Of a stretch of 64,000 nt of DNA, positions 25,464 through 36,467 are shown piece after piece (within the stretch, counting starts at the first letter, position 1; each line of letters opens with the position of its first letter). A program made the position numbers and the translations under genes. Origin of the DNA: Aldrovandia affinis (taxonomy: Eukaryota; Chordata; Actinopteri; Notacanthiformes; Halosauridae); contig JAINUG010000110.1 of the NCBI GenBank assembly GCA_029706075.1, positions 1,025,213 through 1,089,212 on the forward strand. The letters run 5' to 3'. Under the pieces are notes generated by a model. That model made no database searches, was not told where the DNA came from, and saw only the letters and a program-made list of their open reading frames with translations.

Positions 25464-25946
25464 GTGAGTCGTGCTCTCCTCCTCCAGAACCTGGGCTTAA
25501 TGACAGGCCCTTTGATGCGTCACCTCCAAAGCCAGCTCCTCTGTGCTGCCTTAGCCTGCTGTTCCACTGAGGTTAAAGGTGGAGTGCCTGTCTAAATCTA
25601 TAATTTCCCCCCAATTACGGTACATACTGTATCTACACGTATCATTCCTTTCGTGCCAGAAAAAGCGCCAGCTTGCAGGCATCACAGTGCCACTGGATCG
25701 TTAGCATTGAGCAAGTAGTTGGAAGAATAATTGCTCTTTCTGTCTGACATCTGAGCAACTTGGTCTTTCACCCCTGTGAAGGCCCCTGAAGAGTTAAACA
25801 CACCAAGAGTGTGATAAAGAGCCCAGGATTGCAGAAGTGGGCGGGGCCATGCACATGCCTGATCCAAATGCAGCAGTGGAAAAAGGGCAGCTGTGGTCAT
25901 CGTCCCGGCTTGCAGGGTCTTGGCACAGACCGTTGCACGCATGTTT

Positions 25947-25993
<47 letters not shown>

Positions 25994-27279
25994 TACACAT
26001 CATAAACAAACCAGAGCTGACTGGCAAGGCCTCCTGCTTCTTCCAGGCCTCTCCCTGCTGCGTATGAAATATGAGCGCGTAGATTATGATGGAATGCGGG
26101 GCCCGTGTTTCAAAGGAACATCCCTGGCTCGCTCTGTGCGTCAGGGCATCCCGGGCACTGGTAAACAGTTTGAGCGGAGCCGATGACTGCGTCGGGGCAT
26201 ACCTTACGACACGCAGTGAAATACGAGGGGCAGCACCCAGCCATTCCTGTACAGAAACAGCATGCCTGAGAGGCCCTGCCCTGCATTCTGTACTGTGGGG
26301 TGTGGGGATGTAATGATTAAATGTCCCTGTTACTTCAGGTACACACAAAAATGTGTTCCTTTTCCTTTGTAAAGAAGGCCATGCAGCTTTCCACCATGCT
26401 CTGTCGAGGACCATGCCAAGTCTCACATAAAATAGTTACAATTCCTTTTAGTGCTGCGCAAACACTTATTCTGTGTACATTGGCGGTTGCTGCACTGGAA
26501 CACACCTTAACAAAGAGATCAGGTAGCGGCTGTTTGTCTAAGTCTTAATAGCTGAAAAGCCAGGGGAAACAAAGACTATGTACTGTAAGTAAATATGGCA
26601 AATGGAGAAATGACTGGTAGGTGAATATGGAAAGTCGTCACTAGGGGGTGCTGTTACTCAATGCTGTTTCGCTGCTGCAGTCCAATCAAATATTTCCCCC
26701 CCAAAAAATCCTGTCTTCAAAGCAATTTGACTTGAAATGGATATATTCAATTCATGGCCTTCTTATAATCTGTAATTATATTTCTAAATACAAACTCTAG
26801 GGTAAACACACACACTCCCCTTTAATGATGATTCTTGATAGGAATGTCTGTCTGTGTTACCTTGCCTGAGTGTTAGCTCTTGATGGCGCAGGAATGAAAG
26901 AGACAGCAGGAACAGTAATGAGTAGGTAGGCTACTGTGGTTGTAACAGTACAGTATTAAGGGAGAAGTTGTTTAGTAAGTTGGAGCAATTCCACGTCTTC
27001 CACGTCACGTTATGTACTTTATTGCAATTGCATGAGCGATTGCTCCAACACTGGCAGTATCTTATTGGATGTTTTTTTTCTTCAGGAGTTACTAAATAAC
27101 CATCCCCCTTTGATATTAAAAAGTGTGAGCAGTTGGTCAAATCAATAATAGAATTGGAAGGAAGTGTACAGTTTAAAACGGTTATTCCTTATTCACAGGC
27201 AAGGTAGGGACCATTATCATTGAAACACTGCCCAAATTGAAATAATATGCATTATTATTTTTGCTGTTGACTTTCGCAG
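25464..27279 (+). other. ank3: ank3 intron 7
   Basis: Contains a CA microsatellite at about 25950-25998. A 210-codon minus-strand open frame (25794-26426) runs through that repeat and shows no protein family; I do not call it a gene. Confidence 0.6.
25950..25998. repeat. (CA)n microsatellite
   Basis: A pure CA run of about 40 bp followed by ATACATACAC. Confidence 0.95.
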
Positions 27280-27378
27280 AATGACATCACGCCCCTGCAT
27301 GTTGCATCGAAAAGAGGAAACGGAAACATGGTCAAACTGTTGCTGGAGCGAGGAGCCAAAATCGATGCCAAAACCAAG
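27280..27378 (+). CDS. ank3: ank3 exon 8: ANK repeat 8
   Basis: 33 codons, phase 0/0, after TTTCGCAG and before GTGCGA. Encodes [14 protein letters not shown] and ends [14 protein letters not shown], with D rather than G, is characteristic of ankyrin-G as I remember it; ankyrin-B has NGITPLHV. Confidence 0.97.
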
Positions 27379-28683
27379 GTGCGACCCCGCCGCGCCTCTG
27401 AAAACCGCCATGTGCTTGTGCTAAATTAAACCTGTACTGCGGGAAAACATTTGTCTGTGCTTAGATCTGTCGTTTCCTGTGATGTGTGGCCGTGCGAAAG
27501 CTGGCCCCGCCAGCTCTTTGCGAATGTGAAACAGGCACAGACGCGTCCTCCATTACCTCCTTAAGTAAACTCTGATTAAGCGCGTGAGCAGTGGCTTTGG
27601 TGTGGAGTATTTTAAGACTTGCCCGTAAAACAGACTGTCTGAATCATATTCACCTCGTGTCCCTCCACGGTGAATGACATCATCACTCTCTCAGACAAGT
27701 GTAGGCGGGGCCCTGGTCCCTGAGCATTCCCGTGCACCACCCTCCTCTTCTCAATGCGGGGCACTTCCCTCGACAGAAGTCGCTGCGCTTGCAAAATGCG
27801 GACACATTATACGCGCCGCACAATCTGATAGGATGTATGTGTTGGCGTTGCTCGGATAAACAACAACAGCATATCTCATTTCAACAGCACATGTTTGATA
27901 TTAGAGCTGCCTTGAAATGATGTGCAGCTGTGCAATGGAACACATGAAAGTGCAATTTATGTGCAAATATTGTGCAAAGTGTCCCTGTACGGAATGTGAT
28001 CTTCTGCATTTCAGATTCTGGCAGTGAAATTGCATCTAAGCGCTAATGGCAGAGACAAAGTGCCTTAAAGTTTGAGGCTCTGATGCCTCCTTTTTATTAG
28101 TTTGGACTAATATACTGCTGTATATTTTATAGAGCAAGTAAAAACATTAGATTGAAGTTATATGGGGCAGTTTTGGATGGGACCTCCCAAAGTATATTAT
28201 AAAGTGTTATGTTGGCTGCATCATGTCTGTAAAGCATATACTAAATATGTTAAACATAACTGTACATAAGATCTCTCATTTTGTGAAGCCAAGGGCCTTT
28301 GGCATTTTCAATCTTGACATGCCCTTCTGGTGACAATATGAGGCTCCTGTCATAACAAATGGAGCTTGGTGTTTTAAGCAACGTTTTTGAATGCGCGAAT
28401 GCCCAAACTTCATGAAGCATTGTGGAGGTGTTTAGAGTGGGCTATATAATAATACACTAGAAGGAAGGTGTTGTAGCATTTTTTATTGAAATTATATTTG
28501 AAAATGCAATACCTTCATATGGTTACTCTGCATTACAGTTTGTATCTAACATAAATGCATAGTAAACAGAATGTAACTGTGTACATTTTTGGTGTGCGCA
28601 AACACATAGATTTTTTTCAGAGGATGATGACACGTGCTCCGGCTGCTATTGACCTGAGTGTTTGACCGTGTTTTGACCTGCAG
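27379..28683 (+). other. ank3: ank3 intron 8
   Basis: 1.3 kb of AT-rich DNA. I see no gene, repeat family or exon-like segment. Confidence 0.6.
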
Positions 28684-28782
28684 GATGGACTGACCCCTTT
28701 ACACTGTGGCGCGCGGAGTGGTCATGAACAAGTGGTGGAGATGCTGCTTGACCGCGGAGCCCCGATTCTGTCAAAAACAAAG
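28684..28782 (+). CDS. ank3: ank3 exon 9: ANK repeat 9
   Basis: 33 codons, phase 0/0, after GACCTGCAG and before GTATCA. Encodes [14 protein letters not shown] and ends [27 protein letters not shown] is the ankyrin-G form; ankyrin-B has HCAARSGHDQ. A SINE begins only about 65 bp downstream of the donor. Confidence 0.97.
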
Positions 28783-30084
28783 GTATCATACAGTAAAGCC
28801 ATGGCCACCTGCACCCTGGCCAGAACATTCTGTGGTTCTGTGTGACGCAGTAGGTAGAGCATGGTGTTGACAACGCTTAGGTTGTGGGTTAAATTCCCAC
28901 TGGGACCACATATCATGAAAAATGTATGCGTTCACTACTGTAAGCCGCTTTGGATAAGTGTCTGCTAAATGGCATACAAAAAAAACATTCCTAATGACCT
29001 TTGTAAAGGCCACCCCTACGTGAGAATGGTCCACCCCACTCTCCCTTGTGTTCGAAGCCAAAATGAGCAGAGACGTCAGTAAGTGGTGCCAGCCTGCCTT
29101 CACTGCAGTCATGCCACACAGATGTTTTGTCGCCGGTTGCTCGGCAACACAGGTCTTTCTAATCTTCTGAAAGAGCCTGTTATTCACATGCAGTAGACTG
29201 AATTCAGTACTTTGGAGGAGGATGTTTGCACCAAATCTGCAGTGCTCATTTTACAGGAGAGAGTTAACATGAACCCAAACGCAAATATATGAGCCTGCTA
29301 TCCTACCCTTCTGAAATCCATATAAATTGCACATAGCTGTCATATCCGTATGTTTGATATCCCTCCCTGCCATCTCCATTTTGGAGGACAATCTATCAGC
29401 CCAGTGGTTAAATTATGCATGGCTGTATCACTCCCCTTGTGAGAACAGTCCTCATATATACTGCAGAGAAAGGTCGCAAGAGAAAAATATTCTTCTTCAA
29501 AACCAGATTACTTTTATTCCCACAACATGTCTGTTCTGGAACTATTTTCTCAATTTAGAGGATTTATAGTCTTTTTTATTTATTTTATTCATGTGAGCTC
29601 AATGGTATAAAAAAAAAAAATAATTTTAAATGGAAAAAATCACTGGAGTGGCTCTTTAATGTCTACAAACAAGGATGGGGCAGGCTTTACCATGTACACA
29701 TCTGTCATTACAGTTATCATTACCTTACACGTGACATAAGGCTGAAATCCTTCCTCAAAATGCACATCTGTAGAACAGTTTCCAAGTGCATGCGAGCATA
29801 AAACCATGACTATGAATTGCTTACATTTTACCGCTTGCATTTGATACCCAGTTCCTGTCATTTTCACCAGTGTACATAGTCCCGCAAGTAAGCATTTAGA
29901 TATTTAAAGTATAGGTTCAGATAATCATATATTGTGCTATTGATGCCTTTCCCCGTGGACTCACCGAAAAGGTCTCCATCGTTAATTATTAAGCAAACCG
30001 TCTGCCACTGGCTGGAAGATGTCCTCATGTCACCTCATTTGCAGGAGAATCGTTAGGATGTAATCCAATATCTGTGATCCGCAG
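28783..30084 (+). other. ank3: ank3 intron 9
   Basis: Contains a SINE at its 5' end (28848-28990). The rest is AT-rich with a poly-A run near 29610. No exon-like segment. Confidence 0.6.
28848..28990 (+). mobile_element. tRNA-derived SINE, short form
   Basis: Starts near GCAGTAGGTAGAGCATGG (A-box region). It has a degenerate B box, GGGTTAAATTCCCAC, and ends GCTTTGGATAAGTGTCTGC, then AAATGG and an A-rich run. It is related to the copy at 57480-57620. The GGATA hairpin tail has decayed. Confidence 0.8.
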
Positions 30085-30282
30085 AACGGGCTGTCTCCGC
30101 TGCACATGGCCACTCAGGGAGATCACCTGAACTGTGTCCAGCTCCTCCTCCACCACGACGTGCCCGTGGACGACGTCACCAACGACTACCTGACCGCGCT
30201 GCACGTGGCGGCCCACTGCGGCCACTACAAGGTGGCCAAGGTCATCGTGGACAAGAAGGCCAACCCCAACGCCAAAGCACTG
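30085..30282 (+). CDS. ank3: ank3 exon 10: ANK repeats 10 and 11
   Basis: 66 codons, phase 0/0, after ATCCGCAG and before GTGAGC. Encodes [14 protein letters not shown] then [15 protein letters not shown], ending NPNAKAL. Two repeats share one 198-nt exon, as in vertebrate ankyrin genes. [15 protein letters not shown] is the ankyrin-G form of this junction. Confidence 0.97.
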
Positions 30283-31056
30283 GTGAGCGTGGAGCGGAGG
30301 GAGGGTCACACCGTACAGAGGGGTCCTCAACTTTATTTTCCCTTTACTGAGGTGACATCCATCCCGTATTCAGGGGGCCTCAAGCATTTTCTTATCCTCA
30401 CTGAGGGTACATTCCTTCTGACTGAGGGGTCCTTTGAGCGCATGTTTTTATCCTCAAAGGTGAAACGCCTTCTATACCGAGGCGTTCGCGAGTCTTATTT
30501 ATCCTCACTGAGGTGACACCCCTTCCTATTTCTACTTCTAACCCTCCAGTTAGCTCCCCGGAGTTAGCGTCCTTCTTGCCACTCTCAAAACCGAATGAAA
30601 TCGGAACCTCATACACAAGTCATGTTGTAAGCTGTTTGTCTGATCAAAAACACACGGAGAGTGAAACAGTGGGGCACAGTGCAGTCTTTCTTGTTTTTGT
30701 ACTTTTTTTGACTTGCAGAAGCTAAAAGGTTAATAAAAAAACAGACTTGGCAGATGACGGGGAGTGTACTGTCATGGTCTTTAGTAATTGGAACAATATG
30801 GGCGTGTCTCAGAAGTACACTGGGGGGAAAAATGAGAGAAGAAACAAAGGAAACAGCAAAGAAACATCACTTTGCCAAAGTCTCAAAAGTACAAGAGACG
30901 GTCTGCATAATTGTGTGGAAAGTAATGCCTTGTTAAGTCCACACATGTTTATTTGGTTATCTGAACTGACGGAAGAAACGGTCCGTGTTCCAGGGGCCTG
31001 GTCGCGTCCGACTCTGCCAAAAATATCTAAAGTGTAGTGCGTGCTTTTATTTTTAG
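30283..31056 (+). other. ank3: ank3 intron 10 with imperfect repeats
   Basis: 774 bp. The first 250 bp hold several diverged copies of a unit like TTATCCTCACTGAGGTGACA. No exon-like segment. Confidence 0.6.
30325..30525. repeat. imperfect tandem repeat, about 4 units
   Basis: Units resembling TTATCCTCACTGAGGTGACA recur at roughly 50-60 bp spacing (about 30333, 30391, 30449 and 30499) with many substitutions. Confidence 0.5.
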
Positions 31057-31155
31057 AATGGCTTTACGCCGCTCCACATCGCCTGCAAGAAGAACCGTAT
31101 CAAAGTGATGGAGCTGCTGCTGAAACACGGAGCGTCGATTCAGGCTGTGACAGAG
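31057..31155 (+). CDS. ank3: ank3 exon 11: ANK repeat 12
   Basis: 33 codons, phase 0/0, after TATTTTTAG and before GTAGGA. Encodes [14 protein letters not shown] and ends SIQAVTE. The [18 protein letters not shown] run is shared by ankyrin-G and ankyrin-B. Confidence 0.97.
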
Positions 31156-31399
31156 GTAGGAGACTGGAGCCCGGAGCTCGCTTTCCCATCTCGCAGTGCA
31201 GCACTGCTAAATCTGCCCAACACGTGTCTGTTTATGCGCTTCCCAGAAAGTGTGATGCATGTTTTGTTTTTTTGGTATGGTCAGACCATGATTGATGCTT
31301 TGATGGAAGAACAATATTAAGAATTTGATGAAGCAGTGTTTTGGCTGTGAGCGGGGGCTTCCAGCACGTCAGAGAAAATTGTTTCTGGCTCTGTTGCAG

Positions 31400-31498
31400 T
31401 CGGGGCTGACGCCAATTCATGTGGCCGCTTTTATGGGACACGAAAATATTGTGACTCAGTTGACGAATCACGGAGCTTCACCAAACGCAACCAACGTG
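31400..31498 (+). CDS. ank3: ank3 exon 12: ANK repeat 13
   Basis: 33 codons, phase 0/0, after CTGTTGCAG and before GTGAGT, only 244 bp after exon 11. Encodes [14 protein letters not shown] and ends SPNATNV. The Pro-Ile-His helix start is the standard variant in this repeat. Confidence 0.97.
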
Positions 31499-32026
31499 GT
31501 GAGTGTTATATTTCTTCCCCTTACTGTCTGCTTCAAAGGCACAGACAACTGCGGACGCGTACTCGTAAAATGGCTTGAAAGCGTCAAAACAAGAAACTTT
31601 GTGCCGTCACATCACATGTACCATCACTCAACATTTTATTGTCCTGTCCCATTCTGTACAGTAAACCCTTTTTGGTAATGACAGGAGAATTTTTTGTTTT
31701 GTCATTGAATCCCTGATCTTGAGGTTGGGTTCACAACAGTAATTACAGAGGATTGTCACCCCGGACTACAGTAACACTGTAATCATGCTCTTTCCAAAGT
31801 GTTTTGCCGTTGGTGGGACTTAACGGCTCCCCTGTTGTTGCCGTAGAAACATGACTTCAGCTTTGTTGTAGTGAGGCCAGGGCTCTGCCTCCCATTCCAG
31901 CAGTCATAACAAAGCGGGCAGACAGTATGGAGAGAGGGGCCGGCCTTGATGAATGGCCCGCAGGAACAAAGGCTCTGTGTTGTAGCCCATTTGTACCTTT
32001 CCAGAACTTCTCTTTCTGTGTTCCAG
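31499..32026 (+). other. ank3: ank3 intron 12
   Basis: 528 bp, no feature seen. Confidence 0.6.
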
Positions 32027-32125
32027 AGGGGAGAGACAGCACTCCACATGGCAGCCAGGGCAGGGCAAGCCGACGTGGTGAAGTACCTGGTGCAGAACGG
32101 GGCCAGGGTGGAGGCCAAGGCCAAG
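32027..32125 (+). CDS. ank3: ank3 exon 13: ANK repeat 14
   Basis: 33 codons, phase 0/0, after TGTTCCAG and before GTAAGA. Encodes [14 protein letters not shown] and ends VEAKAK. The [11 protein letters not shown] start is a landmark of ankyrin repeat 14. Confidence 0.97.
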
Positions 32126-32683
32126 GTAAGACGGTTTACAGATGTGCTAAACAAAGCGGTAGATTAACCAGGTCTATAACTTTGCAGATCCAGACCGCAC
32201 AAGGTTTTGTGAGGAATTTATGTTGCAGCTGTCACAGTATTTCAACGTATTGGCTTTGTTTAGAAGGATACATTCTGAAACGTAATACAAAACATGCTTG
32301 TTTTTATTACTTTAAAAGACTTAGCGGGCGGAATGAAAATTCACTACTTCAGTGTTCTGTGTGTTGTGTGTGTATGCTCTTAATACACAATTGGCTTGGA
32401 TGGCCCAACGTGTAAATTAAGTCACACGTGTAAATGTTAGCCAACTTTGTTCATACCTACTGCATTCAGTCACAGGAAAAATGGTACATTTTAATAGTAT
32501 CCCAGTGCAAGCCGGAATTAAATCTTTTGTAGTATATGAAGATTTTCATTACAACGCAACTAAAGTTTGGGAGGTGCAATATCAACCAAACTGAATGATA
32601 GAAAGCAATGACCTGGCACTAAGGGTGCTAACAGATGTTTTTCACTGTTCTTACCCTGCCTCCACCTGAACGCCAACGTGCAG
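32126..32683 (+). other. ank3: ank3 intron 13
   Basis: 558 bp, AT-rich, no feature seen. Confidence 0.6.
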
Positions 32684-32881
32684 GATGACCAGACCCCTCT
32701 GCACATATCCAGCCGGCTGGGGAAGCCCGACATTGTTCAGCAGCTGCTTCAGCACGGGGCGTTGCCCGACGCCTCCACCACCTCGGGCTACACCCCGCTC
32801 CACCTGGCGGCCCGCGAGGGGCACGAGGACGTGGCGTCCGTGCTGCTGGAGCACGGCGCCTCGCTCTCCGTCACCACCAAG
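32684..32881 (+). CDS. ank3: ank3 exon 14: ANK repeats 15 and 16
   Basis: 66 codons, phase 0/0, after CAACGTGCAG and before GTGAGT. Encodes [14 protein letters not shown] then [14 protein letters not shown], ending [15 protein letters not shown] (not EEQTPLHIA) favours ankyrin-G. The exon is much more GC-rich than its introns, as are several others in this gene. Confidence 0.97.
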
Positions 32882-33584
32882 GTGAGTGAGCCCCTGTCTC
32901 CATGTGGAGAAGGAGCACAGCTAGCTGTGGGGTTTGGGCCAGCAAAGAGAGAGGAAGCCCTCCTCTAAAAGCCTGTTCAAGTGGTGTTAATTACGTGAAT
33001 ATCACCCCTATAAAAGAGAAAATCACTTTGGCCACAGTTGCTCAACTAAATTATTCATTAAATGGATTTCGATGAATAACAGAAAAAGTGCAGTGTAGGC
33101 ATTTTTCAACAGCAGTGATGCAAGACTGCTTCAAGTCAGGTCCCCTGCTGGCATTTGTTGTTCCTCTGGTATTTTCTTACATTTATTTCCATGATAATAT
33201 CGGTCAGTTCTTAGTACTGAGAAGGTTTTATTTTGCCGCCTGCATTCCATGTCTTTCGTGCTCCTTCTTATAGAGTTTTTTTGGGAAAGGAAGGCACAAA
33301 AAAACTGACAAATGATAGGCAGATTCTGTGATTTTTTAAATTTTTGGATAGAAAAACCACACATTTTATGTGTGAAGAGTAAAAAGGTGAACCATGCATC
33401 AAATAAAATAACATCTCTCTGAGGTCATGAAAATGACAGGCAACATGGCAGCATGAACCAGCAGTTTAAAAGATACATTATTAGTCTTATGCATGAATGA
33501 AACAATGTGGTGCTAGAGGTGACTGTGAAATGTGACAGGCATGTGTGTAGCATGAACCAGCAGTGGGAGAGTTGCTGACACAGT

Positions 33585-33790
33585 GTGTGTCTGTCTGCCT
33601 ATGTGTGCATGTGTGCCTGTCTGTGTGTGTGGCTGTATATCTGTTATGTGCTTCTATTTGTGTGTGTTTGTGTGTGTGTGCCTCTCTGTGTGTGTGACTG
33701 TATATCTGTATGTGCTTCTATGTGTGTGTCTGTCTGTTTATCTGTGTTTGTGCAAGTGTGTGTATCTATGTGGGTATGTGTCCGTCTGTG
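33585..33790. repeat. imperfect TG-rich minisatellite
   Basis: TG runs interrupted by CTGTCTGTCT and TATATCTGTATGTGCTTCTA units, the latter repeated at about 33635 and 33700. Gives cysteine/valine-rich false frames. Confidence 0.8.
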
Positions 33791-33983
33791 TGCAGCATGA
33801 GTGTGGGAGAGAGAGGAAAGAGAGAGATAGGGTGTGGGAGAGAGATGGTGTTTGGCACCTGGGCGCTACAGTAGTGTGCACTATGTAGAGCTGTAGTCTG
33901 GCAGATCTTCTGCAGTCATGTGTTCTCCTGGAAGGTGACCCTAGTCTGAGGAGCAGATAAATGGTGGAGACCCAGCAGTGTAT

Positions 33984-33995
33984 ACACACACACTG

Positions 33996-34026
<31 letters not shown>
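33984..34026. repeat. (CA)n microsatellite
   Basis: CA dinucleotide run with one CTGA interruption. Confidence 0.95.
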
Positions 34027-34028
<2 letters not shown>

Positions 34029-34976
34029 GCGTGTAACATCTGTCAGAAGATAGCTTGGTTCCGCACTGGAGCTGATTAAAGGAGAGTGCCACAGATGGCT
34101 ATCCGCAAAGATGACGTCACACTGCGGGGGACTCAAGAGACAAGCCCCTGCTGCATGTTATTGCTCTGGAGGGGTGGGCGGTGGGTGGTCAAGACTGGCG
34201 TTTTAGCACTGCTGTGACCCGGTCTCTACACATTTCCCTCCGTGAAGGCATGCGTCCTCCACCAACGTTACATTAACCAGGCCAAGTGGTACAGTGTGGG
34301 AATCAGCTGTGAGTCAGATTGATTTGTGATGTATTCCATGTGTAAACATGACCTCATGCTTCAACCCTCCTCCCATGATGAGGAGGCCCATGCATGCCAA
34401 GGTCAAAATCAATGTTTGACCTCAGTATCCATTTGTAAATCAGAAAGAGAAAAGCAATGGAGGACCCGAACTGTCACATTTTTTATGCACTGTGTGGTTG
34501 ATAATGTACATGTGTACATAACCCTTTGCTAAAATACCTCCATAAGGCAGTGCTAGCATAAATCTGCTGGTCTTTGATGAGAACACACAGGAAATGTTTT
34601 AACGCTATCAGACTCCAGCACTTCAAATGTCCTGGGAGGAGTCATATTTCTCTCAACAGATCACTGCTTTGTTAGACTTCCTCCCTAGCTTGCCTCCTTT
34701 TTATTAAGAGGCGATAATTTACTGCCTCTATACAAAAACAGAACAGGTCACGGTGCTGTATTGCCTAAGAGGAGCGGACATTATTGTCTGGTTAGCTTGT
34801 TAGTTGTTTTTGGCTAGGGTTGCATTATAGCTGCATTAGCCATTACGCAGAATGCTGTGTGCATTAAAATAAAGCTGTGCACATATGACCCCTTTGTTAT
34901 CCTAGTTTCTGATATCTTACTGTGCAGCTTGTGTTGGTAGATTCTCACAGGGGTTGTCTCGGTTCTGTCCTTACAG

Positions 34977-35075
34977 AAAGGGTTCACTCCTTTACATGTG
35001 GCAGCAAAATATGGGAAGATCGAAGTAGCCAACCTCCTGCTTCAGAAGAGCGCGGCTCCAGATGCAGCAGGAAAG
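34977..35075 (+). CDS. ank3: ank3 exon 15: ANK repeat 17
   Basis: 33 codons, phase 0/0, after CCTTACAG and before GTAAGC. Encodes [14 protein letters not shown] and ends PDAAGK. Matches ankyrin-G repeat 17 ([12 protein letters not shown]). Confidence 0.97.
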
Positions 35076-36368
35076 GTAAGCGATCGTGGACAGGAAACAA
35101 GGAGTTTCAGTGTAGATTGTCGCCACAAGCCTGCGGCCTTCACAGTGTTCGAATATCTCACTCACATTCCACATTCCGATATTTACATCAATTGAAATGG
35201 ATTTCTGTATGATTTTCACATGTATTAAATGCTATATATTTTTTTGTCTTATTTTAAGGCATGGATGGATGGCAAGTTTTGTGGCATATGAGGCTTATTT
35301 TCTAAAATGGTGTCTAATGTACCCCTCGCTTGTGAGAAGCCAGAGTGAGAACTCCTGTGGAGTGGGGAGAATTGATGTGCTTCTCACTCCGCAGGCCTCT
35401 ACTTACGCAGTAATTGCTGGAAGTGAGTTCAGTTGATCTCAGAGCTTCTAAATGAGAGCTAGAAACATGAGCTCAGTGCAAGAAGTATAAAACCATCTAT
35501 CCATAAAATGAAAGTCTCAGTCTGATGGGCTTTTAAATTAGATTCAAAATATTATCACCATCCATTATCCCTGCCAGAACTGCCATTGGTTATGGACATT
35601 GTCATTGTGAAAAAAACCACGGCTGACTTTTTTCAGACAGGCAAATCTGAAAAAAGCCCCCAAAACATACAGTTCTAGTCAGGTATTGATAAGCAGTGTG
35701 GTATCACAGTTGATTTCCCAGACCTGCAGAACTGCTGTTCTTGCCAAGAGGTCAGTCCTTCCTCTCCAACTGTGTGGGTGGAGTCATGGCCTGAAAACCA
35801 GGGGCCGTGTGTACAAAGATTCTAAGAGTAGGAGTGCTGATCTAGGATCAGGTTTCCCCTGTCCATATCCTAACCATACCCATTATGAGCGAAAAGGCAA
35901 AACTGATCCTAGATCAGCACTCCTACTCTTAGAATCTTTGTACATATGGCCCCTGGTCTTTTTCCCCTTAAAAGAACAGTACCCCTACAGAAACTTGTCC
36001 ATAAGCGCTAACTAGTCCCTGTAAAATTCCTCACCTCTAAAGATCTAAACACCGGATGCTAAAACTGACATCAGCCCCCACAAGCTGTTCTGTTTTCTGA
36101 CCCATAACTCTTAATGTGACACCCGGTGCTATAGTATCTATGGTGTGTTACAGCACATGTAGATCTGTGCATTCCTCTATGGTTGTGTCTGAAATGTACT
36201 GTTGTGCAAATAACTTGTCATGTTTCATTTGCCATTCAGCAGCTAAAGGTGACGGGGATCTAGCGCATCCTCGTGTTCGGCTCACACCACTGGTTTGCTC
36301 TGCTCCCTGTGCCTGTTTCAGTTTTCCACTACTCTCCCCACTAACGGAGTCTCTGCGTGTGTTTATAG
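35076..36368 (+). other. ank3: ank3 intron 15
   Basis: Contains a foldback element (35798-35956). Otherwise no feature seen. Confidence 0.6.
35798..35956. mobile_element. foldback/MITE-like element with ~53-bp inverted repeats
   Basis: The left arm begins CCAGGGGCCGTGTGTACAAA and runs through GTAGGAGTGCTGATCTAGG. The right arm is its near-perfect reverse complement, ending at CCCCTGG, with about three mismatches over 53 bp. A 50-bp spacer separates them. A related diverged copy lies at 53194-53342. It has no coding capacity. Its superfamily cannot be set because no clear target duplication is visible. Confidence 0.85.
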
Positions 36369-36467
36369 AGCGGTCTAACTCCACTGCATGTCGCTGCGCA
36401 CTACGATAACCAGAAAGTGGCACTTCTCCTGCTGGACCAGGGCGCCTCCCCTCACGCTGCTGCCAAG
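36369..36467 (+). CDS. ank3: ank3 exon 16: ANK repeat 18
   Basis: 33 codons, phase 0/0, after GTTTATAG and before GTACCG. Encodes [14 protein letters not shown] and ends [22 protein letters not shown] matches ankyrin-G; ankyrin-B has LLEKG at this point. Confidence 0.97.

Larger units (their letters stand above)
32882..34976 (+). other. ank3: ank3 intron 14
   Basis: Contains a TG-rich imperfect tandem region (about 33585-33790) and a CA microsatellite (33984-34026). No exon-like segment. Confidence 0.6.

Noticed and set aside
25794..26426. 210-codon minus-strand open frame
   Set aside because: It runs through a CA microsatellite, has no recognisable family and lies wholly in an ank3 intron.
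28848..28990. Possible tRNA gene
   Set aside because: A/B-box-like motifs are present, but there is no cloverleaf and it ends in a SINE tail.
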